A DNA stretch of 14,244 nucleotides from Megamonas hypermegale (GCA_002314325.1 DCFC01000027.1:1-14244); one strand, 5' to 3'. Shown: positions 6,882 through 14,244, numbered from the stretch's first letter. Numbers and translations: made by a program. The notes: generated by a model not told the origin, from the sequence alone.

Positions 6882-6902
6882 AAAATTAAAGGAGGATTTT
6901 TC

Positions 6903-8174
6903 GTGAATATTTTAGTTATCGGCGGCGGCGGCCGTGAACATACATTGGCGTGGAAATTGGCACAGAGCAAAATTGCAGATAAAATCTATGCCGTGCCGGG
7001 CAATCCGGGTATGGAAGATGTGGCGCAGTGCATACCGGGTTCGGTGGAAGACAACGCGGCTTTGGTGAAACTGGCGCAGGAAAAAAATATCGGCATGGTC
7101 GTTGTCGGTCCGGAAGTACCGCTGACGAACGGTATCGTTGACGATATGGCGAAAGCGGGCATACCGGCATTCGGCCCGCAAAAAAGCGCCGCGCAGCTGG
7201 AAGGCTCCAAATCTTTCTCCAAAGCGATTATGAAAAAATACAACATTCCTACGGCAAAATATGAAGTATTCACTGAAGCCGAAAAAGCGAAGGAATACAT
7301 CCGTCAAGAAGGCGCTCCTATCGTTATCAAAGCGGACGGGCTGGCAGCAGGTAAAGGCGTAATCGTAGCGGAAACGCTCCAGCAGGCACTCGACGCCGTA
7401 GATGAAATCATGTGCGACAAAGCATTCGGCAGTGCGGGAAACAGCATCGTTATCGAAGAATTCATGGAAGGCGAAGAAGCTTCCGTACTGGCATTCACCG
7501 ACGGCAAAACGATTGTACCGATGATACCGTCGCAGGACCATAAGCGCGCTCTCGACGGCGACAAAGGGCCGAATACGGGCGGCATGGGCACTTACGCACC
7601 GGCACCGGTCGTTACGCCGGATATCATGCAGCGCGTACAGAAAGAAATTCTGGAACCGGTAATCAATGCCATGCAGCAGGAAGGTCATGAATACAAAGGC
7701 TGCCTGTATGCAGGTCTGATGATTACGAACGAAGGTCCGAAAGTAGTGGAATTCAACGCCCGCTTCGGCGACCCGGAAACGCAGGTAGTACTGCCGCTTC
7801 TGGAAAGCGATTTAGGTGAAATAATGCAAGCATGTATCAACGGTACATTAAAAGATACTGAAATCAAATGGAGTAATAAAGCCGCTGTCTGCGTCGTTAT
7901 GAGCGCCGGCGGTTATCCGGCCAAATACAACAAAGGCGATGAAATCGTAGGTCTCGATAAGGCTAAAGACGCTGGACTGCTTGTATTCCATGCGGGAACG
8001 GCGCAAAAAGACGGCAAAATCGTAACGAGCGGCGGCCGCGTGCTCGGCGTTGTCGATATCGGCGAGGATATTAAATCGGCTGTGGATAAAGTTTACCAGA
8101 ACATTGACTTAATCCATTTTGACAATGCGTACTACAGAAAAGACATCGCTCATCGTGCTTTCAACCGCAAATAA
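6903..8174 (+). CDS. purD: Phosphoribosylamine-glycine ligase (GAR synthetase)
   Basis: Joins phosphoribosylamine and glycine with ATP to form GAR, an ATP-grasp enzyme. The 423-residue protein has the N-terminal VIGGGGREH motif, GPEVPLTNGI, the ATP-grasp lid segment IVIKADGLAAGKGV, PSQDHKRALDGDKGPNTGGM, and the metal/ATP site EFNARFGDPETQ. The length is typical. The GTG at 6903 is chosen because GGAGG (6891-6895) is seven bases upstream. A further in-frame GTG at 6864 lies in the preceding hairpin and lacks an SD. Last gene of the purine operon, followed by a strong terminator. It acts directly after PurF although it is the most distal gene. Confidence 0.97.
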   Translation: MNILVIGGGGREHTLAWKLAQSKIADKIYAVPGNPGMEDVAQCIPGSVEDNAALVKLAQEKNIGMVVVGPEVPLTNGIVDDMAKAGIPAFGPQKSAAQLEGSKSFSKAIMKKYNIPTAKYEVFTEAEKAKEYIRQEGAPIVIKADGLAAGKGVIVAETLQQALDAVDEIMCDKAFGSAGNSIVIEEFMEGEEASVLAFTDGKTIVPMIPSQDHKRALDGDKGPNTGGMGTYAPAPVVTPDIMQRVQKEILEPVINAMQQEGHEYKGCLYAGLMITNEGPKVVEFNARFGDPETQVVLPLLESDLGEIMQACINGTLKDTEIKWSNKAAVCVVMSAGGYPAKYNKGDEIVGLDKAKDAGLLVFHAGTAQKDGKIVTSGGRVLGVVDIGEDIKSAVDKVYQNIDLIHFDNAYYRKDIAHRAFNRK

Positions 8175-8191
8175 AGAATAAGTAAAAAAAT

Positions 8192-8235
8192 AAAAGCGAT
8201 AACAAATGAGTTTTCTCAAATGTTATCGCTTTTTT
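8192..8235. terminator. Bidirectional terminator between purD and ctpA
   Basis: The stem AAAAGCGATAACA (8192-8204) pairs with TGTTATCGCTTTT (8221-8233), with a further TGAG/CTCA stem above a small internal mismatch and a TTTT loop. Runs of T follow on the plus strand and of A precede it, so it can end purD transcription in one direction and the ftsE-ctpA operon in the other. It abuts the ctpA stop codon (8236-8238). Confidence 0.88.
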
Positions 8236-9384
8236 CTATTGAGCTGTTACAGCGTTTAAAATTTCTTTAGCTTTATTGAGCTGTGTATCTACAGGAGAAT
8301 TTTCATCAAGCTGTACTTCGATATCCGGCGTAATACCGACTCCGTCGATAGAGCGGCCGCTCGGTGTATAGTATTTTGCTATAGTAAGTTTCACCGCATC
8401 ATCATCCATCATCGGCAGAATTGTCTGCACGGATCCTTTGCCGTAGGAAGTCGTGCCGATAATCGTGCCTGCATGCGTATCCTGCATGGCACCGGCGAGA
8501 ATTTCCGAAGCGCTGGCACTGTTGTTATTGATTAAAACAGCCATGGGATACGGTGTTTGCGCCAAATCGGAAGTATATACTTCCTTGTTGCCGTCTTTGT
8601 CCACAATGGAAACGATATCGCCCTGCGGCACGAGATTTTTAGCTATTTCCACGCAGGAAGTCAAAAGACCGCCCGGATTGTTGCGCAGGTCAATTACCAG
8701 ACTTTTCATGCCCTGATTTTGCAAATCGGTGTATGCGTCCTTGAATTCCTGCGCCGTATCTTCCGAGAAAGAGGCAATCTGGATATAGCCGATATTGTTT
8801 TCCAGCATTTCGTGGTCAACTGTTTTCAGCTTAATATTGTCACGCGTGATTGTGAAATCCTGCTGCGCACCGTCGCGTACAATCGTAATCACAACATTAG
8901 TTCCCGGCTCGCCGCGTACATGCGCCGCCACTTCGTCAAATGCCATTTGCGTTACGGACGTACCGTCGACTGCCGTTATCTGGTCGCCGACCTGCAATCC
9001 GGCTTTGAGCCCCGGCGAATTTTCCAGTACGCCGATGATATGAATGTTTTTCTCATTATCCATGCCCATGATGACGCCGATACCGGCAAAAGAGCCTTGC
9101 GTCTGTTCCATCAGATTTTGGTACATCTTCGGCGAAAGGTAATTGGAGTGCGGGTCGTTGAGTGATTTCACCATGCCGTCGATAGCACCGTCAATTAAAT
9201 CGACATCGCTCGTATCGTTTACATATTTCATTTCAATAAAGCGGTATGCTGTGATAAAGCGCATCAGGTTGAAAAATCCCTGCTGATTGAAGCCGAGTGC
9301 ATAGTAAATGACAACGAGCGTCGACAGCGAGGAGAATATCGCTATCAGCAGAGCTATTATTATATTTTTTAATATTTTTTTCAT
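8236..9384 (-). CDS. CtpA-type carboxy-terminal processing protease (S41, PDZ)
   Basis: A membrane-anchored serine protease of the S41 family that trims exported proteins near their C termini. The 382 residues contain an N-terminal membrane segment (about 8-30, no clear cleavage site), a PDZ domain (about 95-180), and the catalytic domain. The latter has Ser291 in NNSASASEILAGAM and Lys316 in SYGKGSVQ with Gln320. The 25-residue Ser-to-Lys spacing fits CtpB/Prc. The ATG at 9384 has GGTGG (9391-9395) six bases upstream; a TTG at 9396 in the same frame would overlap that SD and is less likely. It starts 16 bases after the M23 peptidase gene, so it is the last gene of the ftsEX operon and may process or regulate the hydrolase. 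Whether it is a CtpA or CtpB orthologue cannot be decided. Confidence 0.93.
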   Translation of the reverse strand: MKKILKNIIIALLIAIFSSLSTLVVIYYALGFNQQGFFNLMRFITAYRFIEMKYVNDTSDVDLIDGAIDGMVKSLNDPHSNYLSPKMYQNLMEQTQGSFAGIGVIMGMDNEKNIHIIGVLENSPGLKAGLQVGDQITAVDGTSVTQMAFDEVAAHVRGEPGTNVVITIVRDGAQQDFTITRDNIKLKTVDHEMLENNIGYIQIASFSEDTAQEFKDAYTDLQNQGMKSLVIDLRNNPGGLLTSCVEIAKNLVPQGDIVSIVDKDGNKEVYTSDLAQTPYPMAVLINNNSASASEILAGAMQDTHAGTIIGTTSYGKGSVQTILPMMDDDAVKLTIAKYYTPSGRSIDGVGITPDIEVQLDENSPVDTQLNKAKEILNAVTAQ

Positions 9385-9400
9385 GTTTACCACCAATTAA

Positions 9401-10510
9401 TTAAAGATAATCGTAAGGGCTTGCTGGTTCACCGTTGACGCGGACTTCAAAATGGCAGTGCGGTCCGGTGGAATTGCCTGTAGAGCCGCAGCGGGCGATG
9501 ATATCTCCCTGCGATACGTTTTGCCCCACGCTGACTGTAAGCGACTGATTATGACCGTACAGTGTCGATATGCCGTTGCCGTGGTCGATGATAACGGTAT
9601 TGCCGTAGCCGCTAATCCAGCCGGCATAGGAAACCGTTCCCGCGTCCGCCGCTGCAATGCCGAGTCCGTAATCGCCGCCGATGTCGATACCGCTGTGAAA
9701 GCGGGCATTGCCGTAAATCGGATGAGTGCGCCAGCCGAATTCCGACGTTACCGGTCCGCCCAGCGGCCAAATCATTTGCCCCGTGCCGACAACAGAGGAA
9801 GCACTGCGGTTTTGCAGCATGCGTGCGATATTGGCCGAAGCCGCCATGATTTCCTGATAGGCTTTTTCCGACGTTTCCCTATCGTATTTCAGTTTGTCCA
9901 TCATCTTATCGAGAGCGTCTTTTTTTCTGTCCAGTTCCAGTTTTTTGCTGGTCGCTTCATCGAACAGTTTTTCCGTCTGCTGTTTGTTTTTTTCCAGTTC
10001 TTCCTTTGTCTGCGCAATCATATTGCGTTCGTCGTTTATTTTCGTAATCAGGTCATAGTCGTAGCGCAGAATTCGCTTGATTAAATCCATGCGTGTCAGG
10101 AAATCGGAAAAATCCTTTGCGCCGAACAGTATGTCCAGATAGGAAATCTGCCCGTGCATATAGATATTGCGCACGCGTTTTTGCAGATAGCGGCGGTTTT
10201 TCTCTAGCGAAGCTTCCGTTTCCTCCAGCCGGCGTTCGTTTTCTTCCAGCTGAGCGTTCGCTTCATCGAGCTCGGCTTTTATCGTGTTATACTGCGTATT
10301 GGCATTGTCCCAGTCTTCCTGCATGGCGCGCATCTGCTCAGATACTTCATCGATTTTTTTATCGGTCTCCGCCATTTTCTGCCGCTGTGCTTCGGCTTTC
10401 TCGTTCAATTCATCCTGGCGTTCTCCCAGTGTCTGAGCAAATGTCGTGCTCATCAAAGAGCATATCAATACGATAACTAAGAAAATTTTCATCTTTTTTA
10501 TCTTGTTCAT
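9401..10510 (-). CDS. Secreted coiled-coil M23 (LytM) murein hydrolase, EnvC/CwlO-like partner of FtsEX
   Basis: The 369-residue protein has a signal peptide (about 1-25, ending TTFAQ), two long coiled-coil stretches (about 28-115 and 155-225) rich in Glu, Lys and Gln, and a C-terminal M23 domain (about 245-369). The zinc ligands His272 and Asp276 (HSGID) and the HxH pair His351/His353 are present, with His320 in STLYGH. The site is thus complete, unlike E. coli EnvC, whose LytM domain is degenerate and only activates amidases. I infer a peptidoglycan endopeptidase held in check by its coiled coil and released by FtsEX, as for CwlO or PcsB in other Firmicutes. SD AAGGAG (10519-10524) overlaps the ftsX stop; the intergenic gap is 12 bases. 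Confidence 0.9.
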   Translation of the reverse strand: MNKIKKMKIFLVIVLICSLMSTTFAQTLGERQDELNEKAEAQRQKMAETDKKIDEVSEQMRAMQEDWDNANTQYNTIKAELDEANAQLEENERRLEETEASLEKNRRYLQKRVRNIYMHGQISYLDILFGAKDFSDFLTRMDLIKRILRYDYDLITKINDERNMIAQTKEELEKNKQQTEKLFDEATSKKLELDRKKDALDKMMDKLKYDRETSEKAYQEIMAASANIARMLQNRSASSVVGTGQMIWPLGGPVTSEFGWRTHPIYGNARFHSGIDIGGDYGLGIAAADAGTVSYAGWISGYGNTVIIDHGNGISTLYGHNQSLTVSVGQNVSQGDIIARCGSTGNSTGPHCHFEVRVNGEPASPYDYL

Positions 10511-10522
10511 CCGATATGCTCC

Positions 10523-11410
10523 TTACACTCTGAGAAACCGCTTCAGGGAAATGATGCTGCCCGCCGCGCCGATAATTATGCCGCTAATCAGTACGACGAG
10601 AACAACGTAATTGATAAACGGATACTGCGGAATAAGCGGGAAAAACGCCATGGCATTGTATATTTCCTGCGATATCTGCGCATAAATCACAATAAGCAGA
10701 GCGGCTGCAATCCCGCCGCCGATGAAGCCGAGCACAATTCCCTCGAGCAGAAACGGCCAGCGGATGAACCAGTCAGTTGCACCGACATATTTCATTATAG
10801 CAATTTCTTTGCGCCGTGCAAATACGGTTAGGCGGATTGTATTGGAAATTATGAATATCGCCGCGCCGAGTAGCAGGATTATCAAAGCCACGCCGATAAT
10901 TCTGATTAAATGCGTCAGGTTGAAGATATGGTTTATTATATCCTGACTGTACGAAACCGACTCTACCGTGAAGAGCGTCTGGGCCGCGTCGGCGACGCTC
11001 TTCACCTGCTCCGGTGCAGATACGACGACTGTGAACGAATTCGGCAGCGGATTGGTATTGTCCAGTGCATCGAGCAGAAACTGCTGGTCGCCCAGCCTGT
11101 CCTTGAAATTGCGCATGGCTTCGTTGCGCGTGATGTAATTTACCTTTTGCGTTCCTTCCACGCTTTCCAGAATTTTTTTCGTATCGGCCAAATCTTCCTC
11201 GTTGATGTCGTCTTTCAGATAGACGCTGACCTGTACCTGCGACTCCAGCGTATCGGCAAGTTTATTTAAATTCAGTACCACGATGGAGAAAAACCCCAGA
11301 ATAAACAGCGATATCACTACCGTTAAAATGGAAGCCAGCGTCATCCACGTGTTGCGCTTGAACGAAGTATACACTTCCTTGATAAAATATTCGCTCGTAC
11401 TAAATTTCAC
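10523..11410 (-). CDS. ftsX: Cell division ABC transporter permease FtsX
   Basis: Integral membrane partner of FtsE. It transmits ATP-driven changes across the membrane to an extracytoplasmic cell-wall hydrolase. The 295-residue product has four predicted membrane helices (about 24-47, 168-190, 219-245, 266-287), with a large extracytoplasmic loop (about 48-167) between the first two, the FtsX topology. The segment ARRKEIAIMKYVGAT after helix 2 is the conserved permease coupling region. The GTG at 11410 is chosen because AAGGAGGA (11418-11425) lies seven bases upstream. It overlaps the end of ftsE by 11 bases, as commonly seen for translationally coupled ftsEX. The in-frame ATG at 11434 has no SD and would lengthen the overlap. 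Confidence 0.94.
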   Translation of the reverse strand: MKFSTSEYFIKEVYTSFKRNTWMTLASILTVVISLFILGFFSIVVLNLNKLADTLESQVQVSVYLKDDINEEDLADTKKILESVEGTQKVNYITRNEAMRNFKDRLGDQQFLLDALDNTNPLPNSFTVVVSAPEQVKSVADAAQTLFTVESVSYSQDIINHIFNLTHLIRIIGVALIILLLGAAIFIISNTIRLTVFARRKEIAIMKYVGATDWFIRWPFLLEGIVLGFIGGGIAAALLIVIYAQISQEIYNAMAFFPLIPQYPFINYVVLVVLISGIIIGAAGSIISLKRFLRV

Positions 11411-12098
11411 CGTCGTATCCTCCTTGTGCCACATCGCGCGTTATAGCGCCCTGCGAAATAGTTATGACGCGGCGCTGCATTGTATCGACAATATCTTTAT
11501 TGTGCGTTGCCATGACAATCGTCGTGCCCGCTCGGTTAATGCGGTCGAAAATCTCCATAATGCCCCATGTCGTTTCTGGGTCGAGATTGCCCGTCGGTTC
11601 ATCGGCAATCACAATCGACGGCTGATTTACAATGGCACGGGCGATGGCTACGCGCTGCTGCTCGCCGCCGGACAGCTGATGCGGAAAGCAGCGGTATTTA
11701 TCCTTAAGACCAACAACGCCGAGCACACTGATTACACTGCGCTGAATTAAACGGCGCGGCGCTTCAATGACTCGCATGGCAAACGCCACGTTTTCATAGA
11801 CTGTTTTGTTCGGCAGCAGTCGGTAATCCTGAAAGACAATACCCAGACTGCGCCGCAGATACGGTACGTCTTTATTGCGCATTGCGGAAATATTATAACC
11901 GTTGACCTTCACCGTGCCGGAGCTCGGCAGCGTTTCCCGCAGCAGCATGCGCATAAAAGTTGATTTGCCGGCGCCGCTCGGTCCTACAACAAAAACGAAC
12001 TCACCTTTATAAATCGTTATATTAATATCATTCAAAGCCAGAACATCGTTTTCATATTTTTTGGAAACGTGCTCCATCGTTATCATCGGCTGTATCAT
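11400..12098 (-). CDS. ftsE: Cell division ATP-binding protein FtsE
   Basis: ATPase of the FtsEX complex, bound to the inner face of the membrane through FtsX. The 232-residue ABC domain has Walker A GPSGAGKS (39-46), Q-loop Gln90 in IVFQDYRLLP, signature LSGGEQ (142-147), Walker B IVIADEP (162-168) with Glu167, and switch His199. The DYRLLP stretch after the Q-loop is characteristic of FtsE. The ATG at 12098 is preceded by AAAAGGGG (12106-12113) with seven bases between. First gene of a tight four-gene operon. I find no convincing promoter in the short spacer to map, only a TATACT at 12124-12129, so it may depend partly on read-through. Confidence 0.95.
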   Translation of the reverse strand: MIQPMITMEHVSKKYENDVLALNDINITIYKGEFVFVVGPSGAGKSTFMRMLLRETLPSSGTVKVNGYNISAMRNKDVPYLRRSLGIVFQDYRLLPNKTVYENVAFAMRVIEAPRRLIQRSVISVLGVVGLKDKYRCFPHQLSGGEQQRVAIARAIVNQPSIVIADEPTGNLDPETTWGIMEIFDRINRAGTTIVMATHNKDIVDTMQRRVITISQGAITRDVAQGGYDGEI

Positions 12099-12130
12099 TA
12101 CAAAACCCCTTTTACTTCAAATAAGTATAA

Positions 12131-12170
12131 AAATGCTTCCTGAGCAAAAATTTCAGGAAGCATTTCTTTT
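12131..12170 (-). terminator. Hairpin terminator after map, upstream of ftsE
   Basis: AAATGCTTCCTGA (12131-12143) pairs perfectly with TCAGGAAGCATTT (12153-12165) across a nine-base loop. On the minus strand the stem is followed by a T-rich stretch (TTATACTTATTTG), fitting termination of the map transcript. On the plus strand it is followed by CTTTTTT. Confidence 0.82.
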
Positions 12171-12193
12171 TTCATACAGATAAAAACTGAAAA

Positions 12194-13066
12194 TCAGTCG
12201 GCCAGAATTTCCGTGCCTGTTTCCGTAATGAGCACTGTTTTTTCCCACTGAGCGGAAAGTGAACCGTCTTTCGTGTAGATTGTCCAATCGTCGAATGGGT
12301 CGATTACAACTTCATCCTTACCGGCGTTAATCATCGGTTCAACCGTCAGAACCATGCCCGGAACAAGCAGCATGCCCGTATTTTTCTTACCGAAATGAGC
12401 TACGAACGGTTCTTCATGGAATTTTTTACCGACGCCGTGCCCGCCGAGCTGACGAACTACGGAATAGCCGTTTTTATGCGCATGGTGCTGAATAACTGCA
12501 CCGACGTCGCCGAGAAAGCCCCACGGTTTAAGCGCCGCAATGCCGATTTCCATGCATTCTTTCGTCACTTCTACCAGTTTCCGCGCTTTCGGCGAAACAT
12601 TGCCAATCATGAACATACGCGAAGCGTCAGCAAAATATCCGTCGAGAATGGTCGTTACATCCACGTTCACGATATCGCCGTCTTTTAAAACAGTATCGCG
12701 GTTTGGTATACCGTGGCAGACCACATTGTTGATGGAAACACAGATACTTTTCGGGAAGCCTTCATAATTGAGGCAGGCAGGTATGCCGCCGTGCTCAATA
12801 ATATAATTGTGCGCTAAAAGGTTGACCGTTTCCGTATCCATACCGGCGCAGATATTTTCTGCAATCAAGTCGAGCGCACCGTTATTGATAACGCCGCTCT
12901 TTTTAATGCCTTCAATATCCTTTTCATTCTTGATAATCTGACGCGGCGGACGGCACTGTCCTCTGAATTTCTTTAATTTAACGGATTTCAGCCGTTCATC
13001 AAAACTTTTGTGGCAGACTTTATATATACGTCCGCTGCCACACCAACATAAATCTGTATCTAGCAT
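12194..13066 (-). CDS. map: Type I methionine aminopeptidase with N-terminal SEC-C motif
   Basis: Removes the initiator methionine from new proteins; a two-metal cytosolic enzyme. The 290 residues are longer than the usual 250 because of an N-terminal extension holding a SEC-C zinc motif (Cys7, Cys9, Cys18, His19 in CWCGSGRIYKVCH), which may help ribosome or protein binding. All five metal ligands of the family are present: Asp136, Asp147, His210, Glu243 and Glu275. His118 and His217 match the conserved catalytic-pocket histidines. The ATG at 13066 has AGGAGA (13073-13078) six bases upstream. It appears monocistronic, with a promoter upstream and a terminator downstream. A SEC-C form of this enzyme is known from other bacteria. 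Confidence 0.95.
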   Translation of the reverse strand: MLDTDLCWCGSGRIYKVCHKSFDERLKSVKLKKFRGQCRPPRQIIKNEKDIEGIKKSGVINNGALDLIAENICAGMDTETVNLLAHNYIIEHGGIPACLNYEGFPKSICVSINNVVCHGIPNRDTVLKDGDIVNVDVTTILDGYFADASRMFMIGNVSPKARKLVEVTKECMEIGIAALKPWGFLGDVGAVIQHHAHKNGYSVVRQLGGHGVGKKFHEEPFVAHFGKKNTGMLLVPGMVLTVEPMINAGKDEVVIDPFDDWTIYTKDGSLSAQWEKTVLITETGTEILAD

Positions 13067-13090
13067 TATATCTCTCCTGTTCTATACGAT

Positions 13091-13118
13091 ATTATATAGC
13101 TTTTTGATATATTTGCAA
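13091..13118 (-). promoter_or_regulatory. Promoter for map
   Basis: On the minus strand TTGCAA (13118 to 13113) is followed after 16 bases by a perfect TATAAT (13096 to 13091). Predicted transcription start is near 13084, leaving a very short leader of about 18 bases that still includes the SD. Confidence 0.5.
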
Positions 13119-13190
13119 ACAACAATCTTTTTTTAATAGTATTTATTAAATTAGTAAAATATTGAGCTTGTAGCCAGCAGTATATTTTTC

Positions 13191-13234
13191 AATAATAAAT
13201 CCCGAAAACATTTAAATCTTCGGGATTTATTATT
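13191..13234 (-). terminator. 16-bp perfect hairpin terminating the methyltransferase gene
   Basis: AATAATAAATCCCGAA (13191-13206) is the exact reverse complement of 13219-13234, with a 12-base loop. The right arm touches the stop codon of the methyltransferase gene (13234-13236), so termination happens immediately after translation ends. The 3' side of the stem on the minus strand is TTTATTATT, a short T-rich tail. Confidence 0.8.
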
Positions 13235-14010
13235 TATACATCAATTACACCATAATGAATAGGCGCATACTTGCCGCCGCAGATTTTTTCAAATCCCAGA
13301 CGGGCAAATTCCAGACTGCGGCTGTTTTCTTTGAATACTACGCGGTATTTGGCAACACGTTTTGCCTGCTCAATAGCTTCCGGCGAAACAGGTCTATTAT
13401 CCGCCAGCTGACGGAGCGGACTGAGATTTTTGCTGTCCAGCAGTGCATGGCGGAACATCGGGTCGAAATAGACAATATCAAAACTGTTATCTGGCTGTGC
13501 TTTTAAAAATGATAAATAATCCTGATTAATTACTTCAATATTATTCATAGCCGCTTTCAAGTCGTAATTAGTCGGCAGATACGTTTTTAAACCTTCTTTT
13601 ACTACCAGACTGATTAGCGGATTTACTTCCAGACCCACGATTTTGCCGTTTTCGCCTACACCGTAGCTGCTGACTATTGCGTCGGCAGCAAATCCCAGTG
13701 TGCAGTCTAAAATTTTCATGCCTTTTTTTACCTGCATAGCATCGAGCATATTGTCATTCCCGCCGTACCGCAGCCGCTTAATACGCACCTGCGCCATATT
13801 GGGATGAAAAAACATCTCGCCCTCCGGTAAATCCAATATAAGCTGATTGCTTTTAACTACAAGCGCAACATCGGCATTATACCGTTCTTTTATTTTGGAA
13901 ATTCCTTCCTTTCGGCGCGGAACATATTTTGTATTTAAAAACGCCGCTATTTTCTGCGCGCGCATTATCAAATCATCGTTTACCTTGCGAATTGTCGTTA
14001 CAACTACCAA
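13234..14010 (-). CDS. Class I SAM-dependent methyltransferase, RsmJ/YpiP-like
   Basis: The 258-residue protein looks like the Bacillus YpiP group, related to RsmJ (16S rRNA guanine-N2 methyltransferase). SAM-binding motif I is LDCTLGFAAD, about residues 101-110 of the chosen start, with an acidic residue ending the next strand (VGLEVNP). The catalytic DPMF motif follows FDIVYF at about 183-186, in place of the NPPY of many N-methyltransferases. The N-terminal part (VVVTTIRKVNDDL to FFHPNMAQVRIKRL) is typical of the group. TTG at 14010 is chosen because AGGAGG (14019-14024) lies eight bases upstream; the TTG at 14016 is only two bases from it. Probably a single-gene unit. The family call is good; the exact rRNA target is inferred. 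Confidence 0.82.
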   Translation of the reverse strand: MVVVTTIRKVNDDLIMRAQKIAAFLNTKYVPRRKEGISKIKERYNADVALVVKSNQLILDLPEGEMFFHPNMAQVRIKRLRYGGNDNMLDAMQVKKGMKILDCTLGFAADAIVSSYGVGENGKIVGLEVNPLISLVVKEGLKTYLPTNYDLKAAMNNIEVINQDYLSFLKAQPDNSFDIVYFDPMFRHALLDSKNLSPLRQLADNRPVSPEAIEQAKRVAKYRVVFKENSRSLEFARLGFEKICGGKYAPIHYGVIDV

Positions 14011-14040
14011 AAACAAATCCTCCTTTTTAATTATATTGAT

Positions 14041-14069
14041 ATTATAGAAGAAATCCGTTCATCTGAAAA
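14041..14069 (-). promoter_or_regulatory. Possible promoter for the methyltransferase gene
   Basis: A perfect TATAAT (14046 to 14041, minus strand) lies about 17 bases after a weak -35 (TTTTCA, 14069 to 14064). The predicted start near 14034 leaves a short leader containing the SD. The -35 is poor and the area is AT-rich, so chance matches are likely. Confidence 0.35.
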
Positions 14070-14070
14070 G

Positions 14071-14244
14071 AAAATTATACAAAAATTCCTCAGCCATACT
14101 TTTATATAAATTAATCTATTATATTTAAAATAGCATAGTTTTATTTTATGTTAAATAATAAACTGTTATTTTATTTTAAATATATTTATTTAAAACTAAT
14201 AATTTCTAAATAAATATATATTAATAATAAATTATAAATAAAAA
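14071..14244. other. Very AT-rich gene-free stretch at window edge
   Basis: Only about 17 of 174 bases are G or C. I see no gene, RNA or convincing operator in it. It may be an upstream region of the methyltransferase gene or of a gene beyond the window. Confidence 0.6.

Noticed and set aside
6864..6902. Upstream GTG for purD
   Set aside because: It lies in the stem of the hairpin, lacks an SD, and adds residues before the standard N terminus.
6819..6902. Frameshifted remnant of the PurH formyltransferase domain
   Set aside because: The gap is 81 bases, filled by a hairpin and the purD ribosome binding site; no remnant is possible.
6912..7688. 258-residue minus-strand open frame opposite purD
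   Set aside because: Long only because the antisense frame of purD lacks stops. The composition (Arg, His, Phe rich) is that of a shadow frame and no domain is visible.
8557..9165. 202-residue plus-strand open frame opposite the S41 protease gene
   Set aside because: Antisense shadow of a gene with intact catalytic motifs; no SD or known family.
9452..10084. 210-residue plus-strand open frame opposite the M23 peptidase gene
   Set aside because: Its Phe/Gln/Val-rich stretch is the complement of coiled-coil codons; no independent evidence.
11411..11434. Upstream ATG for ftsX
   Set aside because: No SD before it. The GTG at 11410 has AAGGAGGA at seven bases and gives the usual ftsEX overlap.
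14071..14244. Replication origin in the AT-rich edge
   Set aside because: High A+T alone is the only sign; no DnaA-box cluster, iterons or dnaA/dnaN genes are seen.

Overview
The window looks like chromosomal core DNA from a low-GC Firmicute. Coding regions are moderately AT-rich and the spacers strongly so. Most genes have strong Shine-Dalgarno (SD) sites (AGGAGG or GGAGGT), with some GTG and TTG starts. Gene content fits Firmicutes: a 408-residue aspartokinase with an internal beta-subunit start, a PurF with a propeptide and four iron-sulfur cysteines, a methionine aminopeptidase with an N-terminal SEC-C motif, and a YpiP/RsmJ-like methyltransferase. The purine order E-C-F-M-N-H-D is clostridial in style. 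My best guess is Negativicutes (diderm Firmicutes), but nothing here proves an outer membrane, so this is tentative. I see no plasmid, phage, CRISPR or insertion-sequence genes.

Layout. 1-203: gene-free left edge with two perfect inverted repeats (56-93 and 115-167). 204-1430 (-): lysC, with a second, nested start at 689 for a separate regulatory subunit. 1431-1737: divergent control region with a good promoter in each direction and a cluster of GTAAAC-like half-sites between them. 1738-8174 (+): purE, purC, purF, purM, purN, a cyclohydrolase-only purH, and purD, with a terminator-like hairpin between purH and purD. 8192-8235: bidirectional terminator. 8236-12098 (-), transcribed right to left: ftsE, ftsX, a coiled-coil M23 peptidase (EnvC-like) and a CtpA-type S41 protease, packed as one operon. 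12131-12170: terminator of the next gene. 12194-13066 (-): map with its own promoter. 13191-13234: terminator. 13234-14010 (-): RsmJ/YpiP-like methyltransferase. 14071-14244: about 90% A+T, no gene seen.

How the genes work together. The purine genes cover PRPP amination (PurF), glycine addition (PurD), the first formylation (PurN), AIR closure (PurM), AIR carboxylation (PurE), SAICAR formation (PurC) and the final ring closure to IMP (PurH). Not present here are FGAM synthase (purL/Q/S), purB, purK and the AICAR formyltransferase half of PurH. They must lie elsewhere or be replaced. The ftsEX-M23-ctpA operon is a cell-wall remodelling and division module: an ABC-type membrane switch, a secreted murein hydrolase with a complete zinc site, and a processing protease. 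lysC feeds lysine, threonine, methionine and diaminopimelate synthesis. map trims N-terminal methionine, and the last gene probably modifies rRNA.

I do not see an undescribed multi-gene system. The most interesting points are the nested aspartokinase beta start, the cyclohydrolase-only PurH, the hairpin before purD, the half-site array between lysC and purE, and the inverted repeats at the left edge.
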